DNA of 64,000 nucleotides from Toxonevra muliebris (Eukaryota > Arthropoda > Insecta > Diptera > Pallopteridae): NCBI GenBank assembly GCA_963691655.1, contig OY829329.1:16568708-16632707 (forward strand), written 5' to 3'. The position numbers were made by a program, and so were the translations under genes. Under the pieces are notes generated by a model. It was given only the letters and a program-made list of their open reading frames with translations, searched no databases and had not been told where the DNA came from. Below are positions 23,641-35,399 of the stretch, piece by piece. The stretch's first letter is position 1. Each line of letters opens with the position of its first letter.

Positions 23641-26600
23641 AGAACGAGCGAATCGCCCAACAGGGCTTAATTATTTTTAACAGCACTAGTGGATCCAGAA
23701 TTTTCCTAAACTTGGGGTTGGAAAAAATTCTTCCCTTTAAAATATTGCTTTTGATTCATGAATCATAAAGCCGAAACCACAATTGTTATAGTGCTCACAA
23801 CAGCGCTAGATCCCAAGTCCAATAAAACAATTGAAAAGGAATTTCATTGTCTAGAAATTAATGGGCTGAGAAAGATGAACAACCACGACTAAAGCCAAAG
23901 ACCATAAGTCACATTCAAGAGTGAAAGTGGGAAGGAGAAAAGAGGATATTCACACCTCGTTCATGGTCTAGGTCCCGTGAAGTGGAGCAGGGTAGAGAAT
24001 TCTCTATCTCAAATATGGCGGTGCGTTTAACCCAGACCACAAAAGGTAGAGAAAAGTAAGGGACTATCGACACAAGAGCTATTAAAATTTTGTACGTGAG
24101 AAAGGAGAATATCAATAGCATTAACGGGGCAAAAAGTAAATGGTATTGAAAAAGTAGGCGAGGTTATGTTAATAAATATAGGCCAAAGATCATAGTAAAA
24201 AATTACTTAAAGTAGCTTTATCTACAGTTTTGCATGACCTATTCATGGAAATTTCACATTTTTGGAAGTTTTTGTCAATGCATAGAATATGGGTTACGAA
24301 TAGCTCCCAAAAAAAAAACACCGCTAGAGGGCACCGCCCATACAAATGGAACACTAAAATCACTATAACTAGAGTTATACTGAATCAATTTTTAATATTT
24401 TCACAGTTTTATAAATGATTTATTAATATAAAGGAAAGTATTAATGAAAGAGTTTAATAAATCACCGCTAGAGAGCGTTTTTTGTTCAAACGGAATATTA
24501 AAATAGCTGTAACTAAAGTTCTATTGGATAGATTTTAAACATTTTTACTTCATTGAGAATGTTTTTATATCTTACATACTCTGTAAGTCAGGGTGAACTA
24601 GCAAAACTTCGAAAAAAAAATGAGACTTTGGGGGCTTAAATGACCCGCTTGAATAGCCGAGTCAATTTGGCTTTATTCATCAGTCCGCTCGAACAGTATT
24701 GATTTCAACAACCTCAGCTAAATTTGGTACAAACATTTCGTATAGCCCAATACTACCTGTATTAATTGAAATGAAATGGGCAAAATCGGTGAAGTGGGCT
24801 AGGTATCTCCTCCCATACACGTGATATTTTCTATAAAAATCTATAGCAAAAGAAATATTGAAGCAAATTAAACCAAATTCTAGAATTTTGAATATTTAAA
24901 CTAACCTCTTCAACAATTTTTATGAAAATTAGTAATATCTGGCAATAGCCACGCCTACCTCCCATATAAGTGAATTCATTAAAAGGCAATTCCAAATGAA
25001 TTATCAATACTAATTTAACAAAATTTGATTAAAAATATACAAATTCAAATAAAAACCACGCCCACTTACTGCTCAATGGAAAGATGTTGTCTTTTTCGAG
25101 ACTGTGTAGATTATCTAAAGTTCGATTGTGCCCGCACTTAGCTTTCCGTTTACTTTTAGTTACATTAGGCTACCATATAATGGCAGCGTAAATAATAATA
25201 AATAATTTCAGTATCAACCTCGAAAGTTATGAAGCTGACTGTTCTTCGATTATTCAAAAATATCTCATTTTGTATTAATGTCTCCAACTCAACCCATTAG
25301 CTCCCACGCACCCTATAGTCGCTAATTATCAGCGAAACATTTTAAGTGTTTGTTCATTTATTTAAAAACATTTTAAATTCTTAAAAACTAATAAAATATA
25401 TTTACTTTTTATTTATTAAAAATATGAACGTCTTAAATAAAAATGTAAATTTTAATGTGAATATAAATTTTTAAATGCTACACACACCGACAAGTGTCAT
25501 AATACTAAACAAAAAAAGGTCGAAAAAAAAATAATGTAATAAAATAAAGAAAAATGTTGTTGATTAGTAGAATTCAACGACAACCATCACAATATAATAA
25601 TAATCACAATAAAAACAACGAAATATGTGGATATAAAAATTATGCCAATTGTCTGTTTGTCGGGCAGTGTTGCCTGTCTAGATGTCATTGCTTTTTGGTA
25701 TAAATTTCATAGTATGTAGAACAGTGAAACGCAAAAAAAAAAAAAAATACAAAAAAAAAACGCAGAAAAAAAGAAAAAAGAGTGCGTAGGTCTCGTTAGT
25801 CTTTCTGTCTGTCTGTCTGTCAGCTCGTCATCATATTCCATAACTTGTTGTTGGGTTGAGTTGTGTTTTTCTGTTGATGATGATGGCCTAAAATAAGTAA
25901 ATTTAAAACACTGACTCTTCCTCTTCGCTCTCCCACACCCCTCGACCGTTAAATAATTTTTACGACTTTTGCATAATTTAACAATTATGAAGTTTGTGAC
26001 TTTTTTATTCGTATTTTTTTTTTATTATTGAATTAAACATTTTTCGGTTTTATTTTTAAAGCATTTTTATTATTTTTATTTTTAATGCCGCACTTTGAAG
26101 AAGAAGACTTTGACTTTTGAGATTTTTTGGCTAATTTAAAAGCACATCAATGTTAAAAGTTTTTTTTTTATTTTTATTTATATATATATTTTATGTATTT
26201 ATTTTGGTATATTGGCAAGCATGAACATGTCAAGTGAATAAAATGAGCAGATAAATTTTATATTTAATAGAGTCGTACTTTTATTGTTATTGTTTTTGGT
26301 GATACTGGTGAGGTTGTTGGTGAAACTTAATTAAAACCTTATTTAAGTAATAAAAATATATATATTCATTTAAATAAGTAATTTATAAGCGGTTAGTGTT
26401 AATTCAAAAGCAGTTTAGGATGAATGCGGATTTTAAAAATTTTTTTTTTATACATATTTATATAAAAAATATTAATTTAATTTTAAATAGAAATTAAAAT
26501 ACCACAAGCTAAAATAAATAATTTAATACTTCTTCCGTGCTCAGTTCTAATAAATCTTTATGATTCAAGATACTCATATTTCATCAGATATTTACTTGCA
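23641..26600. other. Non-coding spacer with decayed repeats
   Basis: Near 23690 is the phrase AGTGGATCCAGAATTTTCCT, similar to the transposon-edge phrase at about 5037. A ~144-bp tandem duplication starts at 24319 and 24463 (both open CACCGCTAGAG and continue in diverged parallel). 24600-25100 contains GCCACGCCTACCTCCCATAT-type phrases common in fly repeats. From 25380 it is AT-rich with poly(A)/poly(T) tracts and a CTGT tract near 25803-25821. No gene found. Confidence 0.4.
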
Positions 26601-26604
26601 TTTA

Positions 26605-26960
26605 ATATGCACCCTCTCTCTCTCTCTCTCTTTCTATATTTACTCCACAATAAACAGCTGTTTTATGTTTACACCATGAAAATTGCATTAAAAACGCATT
26701 CCCTCTCTTCTCTCTTTGTTTCTTGTCAGATTTCTGCGCACAAGCATCGCTCAGTTATCCTCTCTCATTTACATTAATGAACTCTCTCTTGTTGAGCTTG
26801 TGCTGCGCACACCCGTATACCACTTCAATGCAAGAGCATGAATTTTTCATATAACTGCATTATATCTCCAATATGCATGCACTGCAAATATGTTTATTAT
26901 TGTTGTTGTATAGTTGTTTAGTACTTTAATACTACTCTTTCTCTCTCTCACTCTCCTTTA
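26605..26960. promoter_or_regulatory. CT-rich cluster, possible GAGA-factor sites
   Basis: A (CT)n tract at about 26611-26630 and further CTCTC blocks near 26701, 26760, 26783 and 26938-26955. GAGAG is the GAGA-factor (Trl) core, and such clusters mark fly promoters and Polycomb-type elements. The sequence lies about 4.6 kb upstream of the elB exon. It may equally be a simple microsatellite cluster. Confidence 0.3.
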
Positions 26961-29900
26961 TATGTATGTGCACAAAACGACATGCAAATGTATTTCTTAT
27001 TTTTTTTTTTTTTAAATACACACCGCAAACATTTGTAAACAATTATGGCTGACGTTGTATATCTCAAAAAGAAAGAAAGAAAGACAGAAAAACAGCAACA
27101 ACAACAAGACCATAGCACAGAAGAAGAGAAGAAATATAAAAAGAAAACAAAAAAAAAGATGGCCATAATGGTTTCACACTCTCATAAACATACACAGTAC
27201 AGCAACATGTCAGCCATCATCCAATGAGCGCTGCTGTAAACATACTGTAAATTATGCCACCTACAGTGGGTACGAGGAGCTTGTAGATATTGTGTATGAA
27301 CTAATTCCCGATTATAGTTTTTTTTTTTTTTTTTAATTATTTTAAATATATGTGTGTGCATATGTATGCGTGTAGAAAATACTAAAAACTCAAGGAATGC
27401 TATGTCACAGAATTTTTATTAAGAGTTAACGTGAGTTATGAGTCTTTTGATTAAACAAAGATTTTAATATTTTATTTCAGGAAAGATTGAGAATTAATCA
27501 CTGAAAACTTAAAAGCGAAAGACAAGGTACTTGAGTATCAAAGAAAATAACGACGAAAATAATGCAGCAATCAGAAATATTGTAATAATATTGAAGCTAA
27601 CTTACGATTAAACAAAACGCGAGCTATTAAAAGAAAAACAGAAATAAGGAAGAGATGAAGAGGAGGTCGCCAAAATCTGGGAATATGAAGAAGAAAAAAT
27701 AGTTTTGGAAGTTCTCCATGTAATTAAGCTTTTAACTGAAAGCTTGAAACTAAACAACAGTACGCTCTGATAATTTAGTGATTTCCCAACAATTTACTCA
27801 ACTCTAACACGATGTTGTCGTGCAAAAATCGACTAAACTCAACTTGCGGTCAGTTGTAACTCACACTGTTAAGGATAAAACATGATAAAGAGAGGGGGGG
27901 GGGGGGGGGGGTAAGAGGAAATAGTTGAACATCGAAATAAAGTTTTCAAGTTCGGAAAAGGTTCCTCCGAGATCAAACAGCAAGAAATATGATGATATGA
28001 AATGTGATTGGCTACAATGGGGGGGAGGGTAGGAATAGGGAAATCAAAAAGTTGATGCAGAGGTAAGAATAATTTCTTATTTCTGCAAGTTGTCAAAGCT
28101 GAGTTAAATTACTAACTGAGGATTTCGAGTTCAATCTGCAAAGAAAATTTACTCTCTTTTTTTATCAGGACGTCATAGGCTTTTTATCTTGTATACTCCG
28201 CACTCAGAACCACCAAAAAATTGCTAACACTCAAACTTAAATTAAAGCTTTGCGTCTTTTATCTATCAAACTCGTCTATTTCAGTATGCGAATAAGAAAA
28301 TTTGCCAGATAAATGACTCTGACGTTCCAATTAAGGTACGCCAGTTTTAGAAGTTTACAAAAATGTCATGTACCAACACCATTTCTAACCTTTTTCTTCT
28401 CAGAAAGATGAAAATTCGTTAACAATTACGACAACACGTTGAATAGAATAGAGTAACAGAAAACATCGCCTCCCATAATTTTTCAATCTTTCGTTAACCT
28501 CTCACATCATAAACATAAATCTTTCTTTTAAACGTTTGCTTGCAATACAACAAAAACGAAATTAACACTGAAATATTATTACCTACTAAATATCAACTAC
28601 TACTTTTTTTTACTCTACTACACTTTTGAAAATACATTAATTCGCTCCCAATAAAAACAATCTCACAAATCCCATTGAATGTATAACTCGCTCACAAGTG
28701 AGAAACCGAAAAATAATACAAATACAAACACATAAAATGCATTAAATATAAATTAGTATAGTATTAGTGGAGAAAAACCCAAAAAAAAACAACAATAACA
28801 ATACATAAATAAACCCAGAGAGACAGAATTGTCAGTCAGTGAGAATAATAATGAGAGAGAATAGAGTAAAAGACTAGAGAGAACACACAGATACAAAAAG
28901 TGAGTTTACCGTTGAAGAGTCACAAGAGAAACCAACAACAAACACACACTTGTTGAAAATGAAAATAATCGACATTGGGTGGAAGAGCGAGTAAACGAAT
29001 GAACAATAGCAACAACAACAGCAAGAAAATGGCAACACTACTGTGTATTGTACACTTTTAGTAGTATATTTTTGTTTCTCATATGAACACACATCGACTC
29101 TACCACTACCAATGCATGCGAATGTTTATAGATTTTTAGTTGAATTTTGTTATTTCACGTAAAAAGTACGCACGTCTTAATGCGGACTGTAATAATAACG
29201 ACGACGACAACGGTAACAATAACTGAAACTAAAACAAAAACAAAGAAAATTACGGGATAAATCAGAAATTTTTCAGCGTGATAGTGAAATATTATAACAA
29301 ATTATCAATTAATTTATGTGTGATTTTTAATATTAGCAAGAGCAGCAGCATTTAATAGTGTAATAGTGATTTATAAAGTAATAATAAATTATAACTGCTG
29401 TAGCAGAAGTTAATTATATGTGAAAAAAAGTAATAGTTTAGTTATTAAAATTTTTTGCAGCCTTTTTTTTTCTTTTTTTTGCTATAGTTGTTTATATTTT
29501 CAATTGAATGAAAATCACTCATACGAAAGTAGATACTAATTTACATTATTGCATGTTAATATTACATTTAAAAAGTTATTAAATGCATTAATTGCAAATT
29601 ATATAAACCAAAACTATAATAGTAATAAGAACAGCAGCAACAAGCAACACGTCAATAAATTGCAACACGAAAAAAAAAAAATAACAACAAACGAGAATTA
29701 TTATTAAACTAACAAAACAATGCAATTAAGACCACATTGAGCTGAGCTGCTACTGCAACTACGACTATTGCTACTTAAGCTAACAGCTATCGCGCGTTGT
29801 ATTATTAAATGTAATTATATATTTAAAAAAATCCACCTTATTACTGTGTATAATTACCATCATAAATAATAAAATTAATTGCGCACAAGTGTTAAAATAA

Positions 29901-29980
29901 CAACAATAACAAAAAAAAAAAGCAACAAAAAAAATACTGCATATAAAATTAGTTCATGCCACACGGATAACTCTGCTACA
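26961..29980. other. Non-coding spacer upstream of elB, with a poly(G) tract
   Basis: AT-rich DNA with poly(T) runs near 27001 and 27319. An uninterrupted run of 18 G lies at 27894-27911, and a second G-rich stretch at 28018-28040. CAA/AAC tracts lie around 29000. No open frame shows family features. Confidence 0.4.
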
Positions 29981-30017
29981 CTCTCTTGCTCTCTTTCTCT
30001 CTCTCTTTCCTCTCTCA
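29981..30017. promoter_or_regulatory. CTCTC block, possible GAGA-factor sites
   Basis: Several adjacent CTCTC/CTCTTGCTCTCTTTCTC motifs about 1.2 kb upstream of the presumed elB start site, with more CTCTC motifs at 30226-30252 and 30292-30297. The pattern is consistent with GAGA-factor binding in a developmental promoter, but only motif density supports this. Confidence 0.3.
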
Positions 30018-31161
30018 TGTGAGTAACACTTGCTTGCAATTGCAGCAACAACAACAACAACAACAATCCCATACATATGTATATTCACCACAAAGTGTAA
30101 TGCTTTTTTTTTGTATTATAAATCATCAGCTGAAATTAACCAAAACACCCACTTAAACAACAACTACAATAGTTAACCCCCCTTCCCCATTCCTCCCACA
30201 CACTTGCATCCTTACTGCTGCAACGCTCTCTTACTCTTCGGGCACTCTCTCGCTGTGCGCTCATACGCACGCATGCATACATATCTTCGTCTTCTCTCAT
30301 AAAGAAAAATTCTAGTAACGGTTTTTGTAGATTCGACTCGGTTCGACGCGTACAAAAAAAGAAAAAATTTTTTTTTGGAAAATTTGTTGCTAAAATTTGC
30401 GCGCGTAGCGCACTCGACGTCAACGTCTGCCATATTTAACCCGCATTTCGGTTTCCGCTGTACGTGCTTATAATAAATTTTAACTATAGCAAAAACAACA
30501 ATAAAAATAGAAAACAACAACATAAAAAAATATACATAATAAATATACAGCAAGCTAGCAAAAAAAAAAAAAAGAAGAAAATTATGATTTATTAATAGAG
30601 TCTATATTATTTTTTTTTTTTGAATTAAACGCACTCAGGCAAGCAACTAAAGCATTGAAACAGCAGCTATAACATTCGCAGCCAAGCGAAACGTATTTAT
30701 GTGAACAAGACATGGCATCAAGCAAAAAAAATAACATAAAACAATAAGTAAGAAAAATTAAAAATTTATTGCTTAATTAGCAGCAAACGCAATAGTGCAA
30801 ACACGAAAAAAGAAAATAAAAGAAAAGTTTAAATTAATGTGCGCAAAAAAAAAGAAGAAAAATAAAAAAGTTTTACAAGTAGGCAATAAAAAAGAGAAAT
30901 AAATACTATATATAATATAGTTGTTTTACTATTTAATTACAATTAAAATAAAATATTATAAAAATAATATATAAAATTCATTAAAGTTTATAATATATAC
31001 GCATTCAATTATCCGCATTTGTTGCGCATGCGCATCTTGCACGCTGTTGTACACATACTCACTTCTAAATCATTGAAGTGCATCCATTCTCTCTCAGTTT
31101 TTGTGGATTAACTACAAAAACAACTACAACAGCATCATCATAAACAGCTGAGCGCAACTTC

Positions 31162-31194
31162 TATATATAGCAGCCATCAGATCATCTCTCACTG
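31162..31194 (+). promoter_or_regulatory. Candidate core promoter of the elB-like gene
   Basis: TATATATA at 31162-31169 is followed by an initiator-like TCACTG at 31189-31194, whose A (31191) lies 29 bases after the first T of the TATA box. An E-box CACGTG follows at 31201-31206. Transcription from 31191 would give a 132-base leader, interrupted by a poly(T) tract, before the ATG at 31323. An alternative TCAGTT initiator lies at 31094-31099. Confidence 0.45.
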
Positions 31195-31322
31195 TGCGCA
31201 CACGTGCAGTGTTGCCATCATCTCTACAAAAATTTTTTTTTTTTTTTTTACTTATTACTTCTTTCGTCCCCTCATTTTGTTAATCAAAAGCCTTCAAAGT
31301 GGATTTAACAAATTATAATAAA

Positions 31323-31382
31323 ATGCTGCAATCCAGCAATCAATATTTGCGGCCGGATTATTTAGCAGCAGTACCAAATGCG
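31323..31382 (+). CDS. elB: First coding exon of a NET-family zinc-finger protein (elbow B / no ocelli type)
   Basis: Twenty codons beginning MLQSSNQYLRPDYLAAVPNA end exactly at a GTAAGT donor (31383), phase 0. The NQYL-R/Q-PDYLxxxP motif is the hallmark N-terminus of the fly NET proteins Elbow B and Noc, nuclear corepressors that bind Groucho and act in tracheal, eye-head and appendage patterning. In that family it precedes a KSPLALLAQTCSxIG block encoded in the next exon. The MLQSSNQYLRP start fits elB better than noc, from memory. The ATG context (TAAAATG) is good and an upstream TATA box is present. No downstream exon with the Groucho-binding or C2H2 region appears before 64000. This is therefore a partial gene, with most of the protein off the window. 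The main alternative is the paralogue noc. Confidence 0.78.
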
Positions 31383-32330
31383 GTAAGTGCAAAAAAATAA
31401 AAAATTTTATTATTTATTATAATTTTTAGGGGTAACTAATTTTTATAAGTAAGCAAATAAAATAAACTGTGAAATTTAAATATTTACTGAATTATATTAA
31501 TGTTAATTTCTGAGAGTAATTTAATGAGAATTTATGTTACAAGGGAGAATTTCCCAATAATTTGTTTAGAGTAGGCTCAGCTGGAGAAACTCTTTTCCTT
31601 GGGAGTCAATGATTGATTAAAAAGAGGTTTCGAATTTGATTAAAGATATAAAAAAGATAGTGGTTTCTTCTCTCTCTATTAGGAAAATCTACTATTCTTA
31701 TAAACCAGAGTCATAAAATCATTCCATTCTTATTATACTCACATTGTTTCAAACAGTTTCAATTTTCGACGACACAAAAAGCCTGACCCAATACTGACAT
31801 GCTACATACTTTTTAAGAAATGCTAACTTGCCAAGCTTCATGCCACTTGTTCTACGCTTTCTGTGTGTTCAAGGTTGAGCAGTTATCACGTTGTGAGAGT
31901 CATCACAATTGAGTGAAAGCGCACAACGCGTAAACACGTGGTATGAGGTTCGATCTTAAGTTTTTATACAGCGCGCTGCGTAAACAAAAGGTCACTTCTT
32001 TACCCACTTAATTAAATTAACTTCTTGACTTACTTTCACTAATCCCAAAGTGGACAATCGATTGTGTTGTTCTATTTCTCTCCTCCGAGTTTTATCGGTT
32101 TGTTTTGTCGAAAAATTTTTAAGATCAAGTGCTATCAAATCTTTTTGAACTTGCTTAGGAAGTTGTTCTCTGCGGTAGTTACCTTTCGGACTCTAAATAG
32201 AATACCTACCTAGTCAAAGCGGCATTGTTTCACTTATCAACTTACAGTTCATGGTTTGATTTAACTCAGTGTCTACTTTTTTCACTTAAATCTGATTGAA
32301 GATTTTAATGAAGAACAAGAAAATTTTTGA
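31383..32330 (+). other. Start of the presumed elB first intron
   Basis: Opens with GTAAGTGC. The rest is AT-rich intron sequence without recognisable repeats or genes. The intron would extend to the window edge. Confidence 0.45.
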
Positions 32331-32868
32331 GCTTTCAACGTCTTCTTAACCAGGGAATCGATAATCCTTATTAACTTCTTGATCGCAAGTTAATAAAGCA
32401 ACAAAAATCTAGGATGCTTTACAACCTCACGATCGCGATTCATTGAAGGTGTTTGGAGAATAAACTATCTGGAAAAATTATGGTTTTCATGATTATGATT
32501 CGTGATCGATCGTAATTCGTCTTCTTTACTCATATTTTGTGATCGGAATTCGATGATGAACTATAAATCTAAAATCTTTACTTTTTTCTTGATCTCATTG
32601 CATGATCGAAGGTTGTCGAAAAACAATAAATTGGTAGCCCTCACCGTCTTTACGAGTTTTATTCGTGTTTTAAAATCTCCTAAATCTTAATTCAAGATAG
32701 AGGATTGTTGCGGAACACAATATCTAAAGTTCACATCCTCTTTAGGATTACCACTCATGATTGAAGTTTTTTGTGGAGCGCAATAACTCTGGAGTCTTCA
32801 TCGCTTTTTTTTTTTTTTTTTGATTGCAATACATGATCAAAGGTTGTTGAAGGATATCAGTATTTTTG
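32331..32868. repeat. Degenerate ~75-95-bp tandem repeat (TTGATCGCA...TTCATGATTGAAG)
   Basis: Similar phrases recur at irregular steps: CTTCTTGATCGCAAGTTAAT near 32370, CACGATCGCGATTCATTGAA near 32428, GTGATCGGAATTCGATGATG near 32540, TTGATCTCATTGCATGATCG near 32590, CACTCATGATTGAAGTTTTT near 32752 and TTGCAATACATGATCAAAGG near 32824. The array ends where the LINE fragment begins. Confidence 0.6.
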
Positions 32869-33800
32869 AGCATAAGGGCTGTGGGTGGGTTGGTGAGATC
32901 TTGGACGTATTCCCGGATGTTTGGGAGATCGTCACGAAGATCGTGACGGACAGTCCTGTGGGAAGGAGGATCGCGAATGTATGACTGGCCCGGTTGATCT
33001 ACACCGAGACAGCTAGTTACGAATTGCCGGGTGAGCAGTTCGCAGTGAGCTTTAACTGGTAGAGTTTCAGTCTCTCGGTGTAGATGATCCGGGGGGTCAT
33101 AAGGTGACAATCGGTGACGACACGCAATGCGGAGTTTTGTGTGGCCTGTAGGTTCCGCCATTGCGTGTCGCTGATACTTGAGGTCTAGATAGGAGTCTCC
33201 TTGTCTTTTCCCCAGGTACTTTCCGATAGCACCTTCATTATCTTATTCCTCCCCCTCACTTTCTTAGCAGTGGCCTCTGCATGCTTGAAAAACATGAAGA
33301 GGTTGTCGAATGTCACGTCAAGATTTTAGGGTTTTTGACGGTCCTCAGGACAATCGGGTCTACGGCCCGGGACCGACCCAGGAGAAATCCTGGAAGCAGG
33401 ACTGTTTACTTCTTTATGACACGACTGTGATGTTGTGTAGCGGTGTGGGCATTTTCGCTACATAGTAGCTGAAAAGTAGAGGGGACTGGACTCCCCCCTG
33501 CGGGACGCCTTGCCTGCCGCTCATATAGTTCGCTATCCGTTGGTCGCCTGGGTTAGATGCACGGGTGGCATCGCTTTCATCCGCAAGTGTAACGGCCTCT
33601 TTTGGGAAGTTTGGCCGAATTTTTGGGATTCTGTTTAATGGAATGTATATAGCTGCCGCTTTGGTGACAGCATTGCGGAAAGTTCTCTCTCCAACTCGCA
33701 CATTCCTGGGCTCTGGTAACTTAGAGAAAGCAAATTTGATATGCGCTCTAAAACCTTCCCAGTTTGCTTTGTTGTAATCAGATGGTTCACTGAAAAACCA
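32869..33800 (-). mobile_element. Internally deleted LINE (Jockey/CR1-like)
   Basis: Minus-strand relic of a non-LTR retrotransposon. At 33790-33510 it reads SDYNKANWEGFRAH, then ERTFRNAVTKAAA and IRPNFPKEAVTLADE, the linker before the RT domain. It then jumps into GRQGVPQGGVQSPLLFSYYV (RT motif), without the intervening palm segments. A second jump leads to PKILGVTFDNLF, then WRNLQATQNSALR and DHLHRETETLPVKAHCELLT near the C-terminus. The YADD box is absent. It sits inside the tandem array that ends at 32868. Confidence 0.85.
32880..33790 (-). pseudogene. LINE ORF2 remnant (RT linker, RT motif, C-terminal domain)
   Basis: Order and spacing of the conserved blocks match Jockey-superfamily ORF2 proteins, but two large stretches are missing: most of the palm with the YADD box, and part of the thumb. 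Frameshifts separate the three surviving blocks (33414-33790, about 33180-33350 and 32870-33161). The C-terminal block is 90-100 residues long and ends shortly before 32870. It cannot support retrotransposition. Confidence 0.8.
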
Positions 33801-35399
33801 AGAGTGTTAGGCGATCACTCGTCAATGTGGTTTGCATCGAATTACTGAAAATAACTTCTAATTATACTTTCCATAAGAGAAACCGAGATAGCAGCTAGGA
33901 CTTATAACCAGTTTTTGTTCAGTTTCTAGTCATGAGAAGAGTAGAATCGCTGTAATATATATTTTTTTTTTTTAAAGAGTTTTAGCCCAAGAACTAAAAA
34001 TCATGAAAACCCGAGTTTATTTCAATATCTTCTTGCCTAGTTTAGAGTGTGAAATGAAACACAATCATCAATACCTTTAAGGTTCTACAATAATTTTTAT
34101 ATAAATCTCGTGTTTGCTGTTGTTGTGAATTTTTTCAATTAAATTTTGCAAAACTGAAATAATTTCCAAATTAAAAAAAAACTAAATGTCAATGTTTTCA
34201 ACAAATGTCAACTTGACATTTACATACTTAAATACAAGACGAGTACTTGAACAGCATACACGAATTTGGAAAGTTAAAATTTTGCATAAACCAGCAATGG
34301 TTTTTGGGAATTGTTTAGCGATGTTTCTACTAGCAATTCAACACGAAAAAAAAACCGTACCGCATTTAGGTAGGTACATGATTACAGAAAAAATAACTGC
34401 TGTCAATTCTTCAGTTACTTTTGAAAATATATTTAAGTTACATTTGATTTGAAAAAAAAAATTAAAAAAATATTTATAATAGCATCACTGAAAACTTTTT
34501 GCTTTTTGAAAACTGACGAAGACAATACCAACCATTCAACGACAGCAAATCGAAACCTAACAACAACAATATCGTCGCTGTTATTGTTGCTATAACTGAT
34601 GGCGCTGATGGCGTTGATGTGATTGTGATGATGACAAACAAATAAACAACAAATTTTTTCAACAACGGCATCACATACCGCCACCGTCGCACACGCAATT
34701 CAATGCGCTCACCGAACATCATGTAATTTACTGACATTGACAGCTGTCAGACTGACATTTCTTTAATTTCAAACTTAATTTAGATATTGACAGCTCAGCG
34801 TATAATGTTTTTGAATAAGGTAAATACATATGAATATATGTTTACTTTCACTTTTTCTTATTTATTTTCGATAATATGTAAACAAAAACATTGTGAAGAA
34901 AATCTTAAAAATGCATACATGCATTTGATTGGTATTGATTGCTAGCAGTAGCGGTAGAAGGGGGAAGCGGGTGCGCTATTGTATTAGTGACAAATAACAA
35001 ATTATGCTTTTTGTTTATAAAACAGCATGAAAAAGCATTCAATAAACAGCAGCAGCAGCAGCAGCAACAACAATACAATGGAAAGGCAACAATGACAGCA
35101 ACAACAACAACAACAATGTATAGATATTAAAATGTTAATACAGAGGAGTTACAAGCTTAAATGGCGCCAATTAAATTGATTACAATCTCATTAACAACTT
35201 TAAAGTGTCTCACATTTCTCAATCAAAAACACACACACACACATACACACTTGCATTCATGCCTGACATTCCAATTCCAATACATACACTCACGAATATT
35301 TTTTATGCATACACTCGTTGAAAAAAAAAAATTAGGTAAAAACCAAAAAAAAAGTATGGAACGAATCGGAAAGGAAACAATTGCCCGGAATAGTTGACA
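33801..35399. other. Intronic spacer with a GC-richer islet
   Basis: Mostly AT-rich. A GC-richer stretch at 34675-34735 is followed by the perfect palindrome TGACAGCTGTCA (34738-34749) and repeated TGACA motifs up to 34795. CAG and CAA tracts lie at 35048-35115 and a CA tract at 35229-35250. Open frames of 83-88 codons at 34186-34737 overlap each other on both strands and are not supported. Confidence 0.4.
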
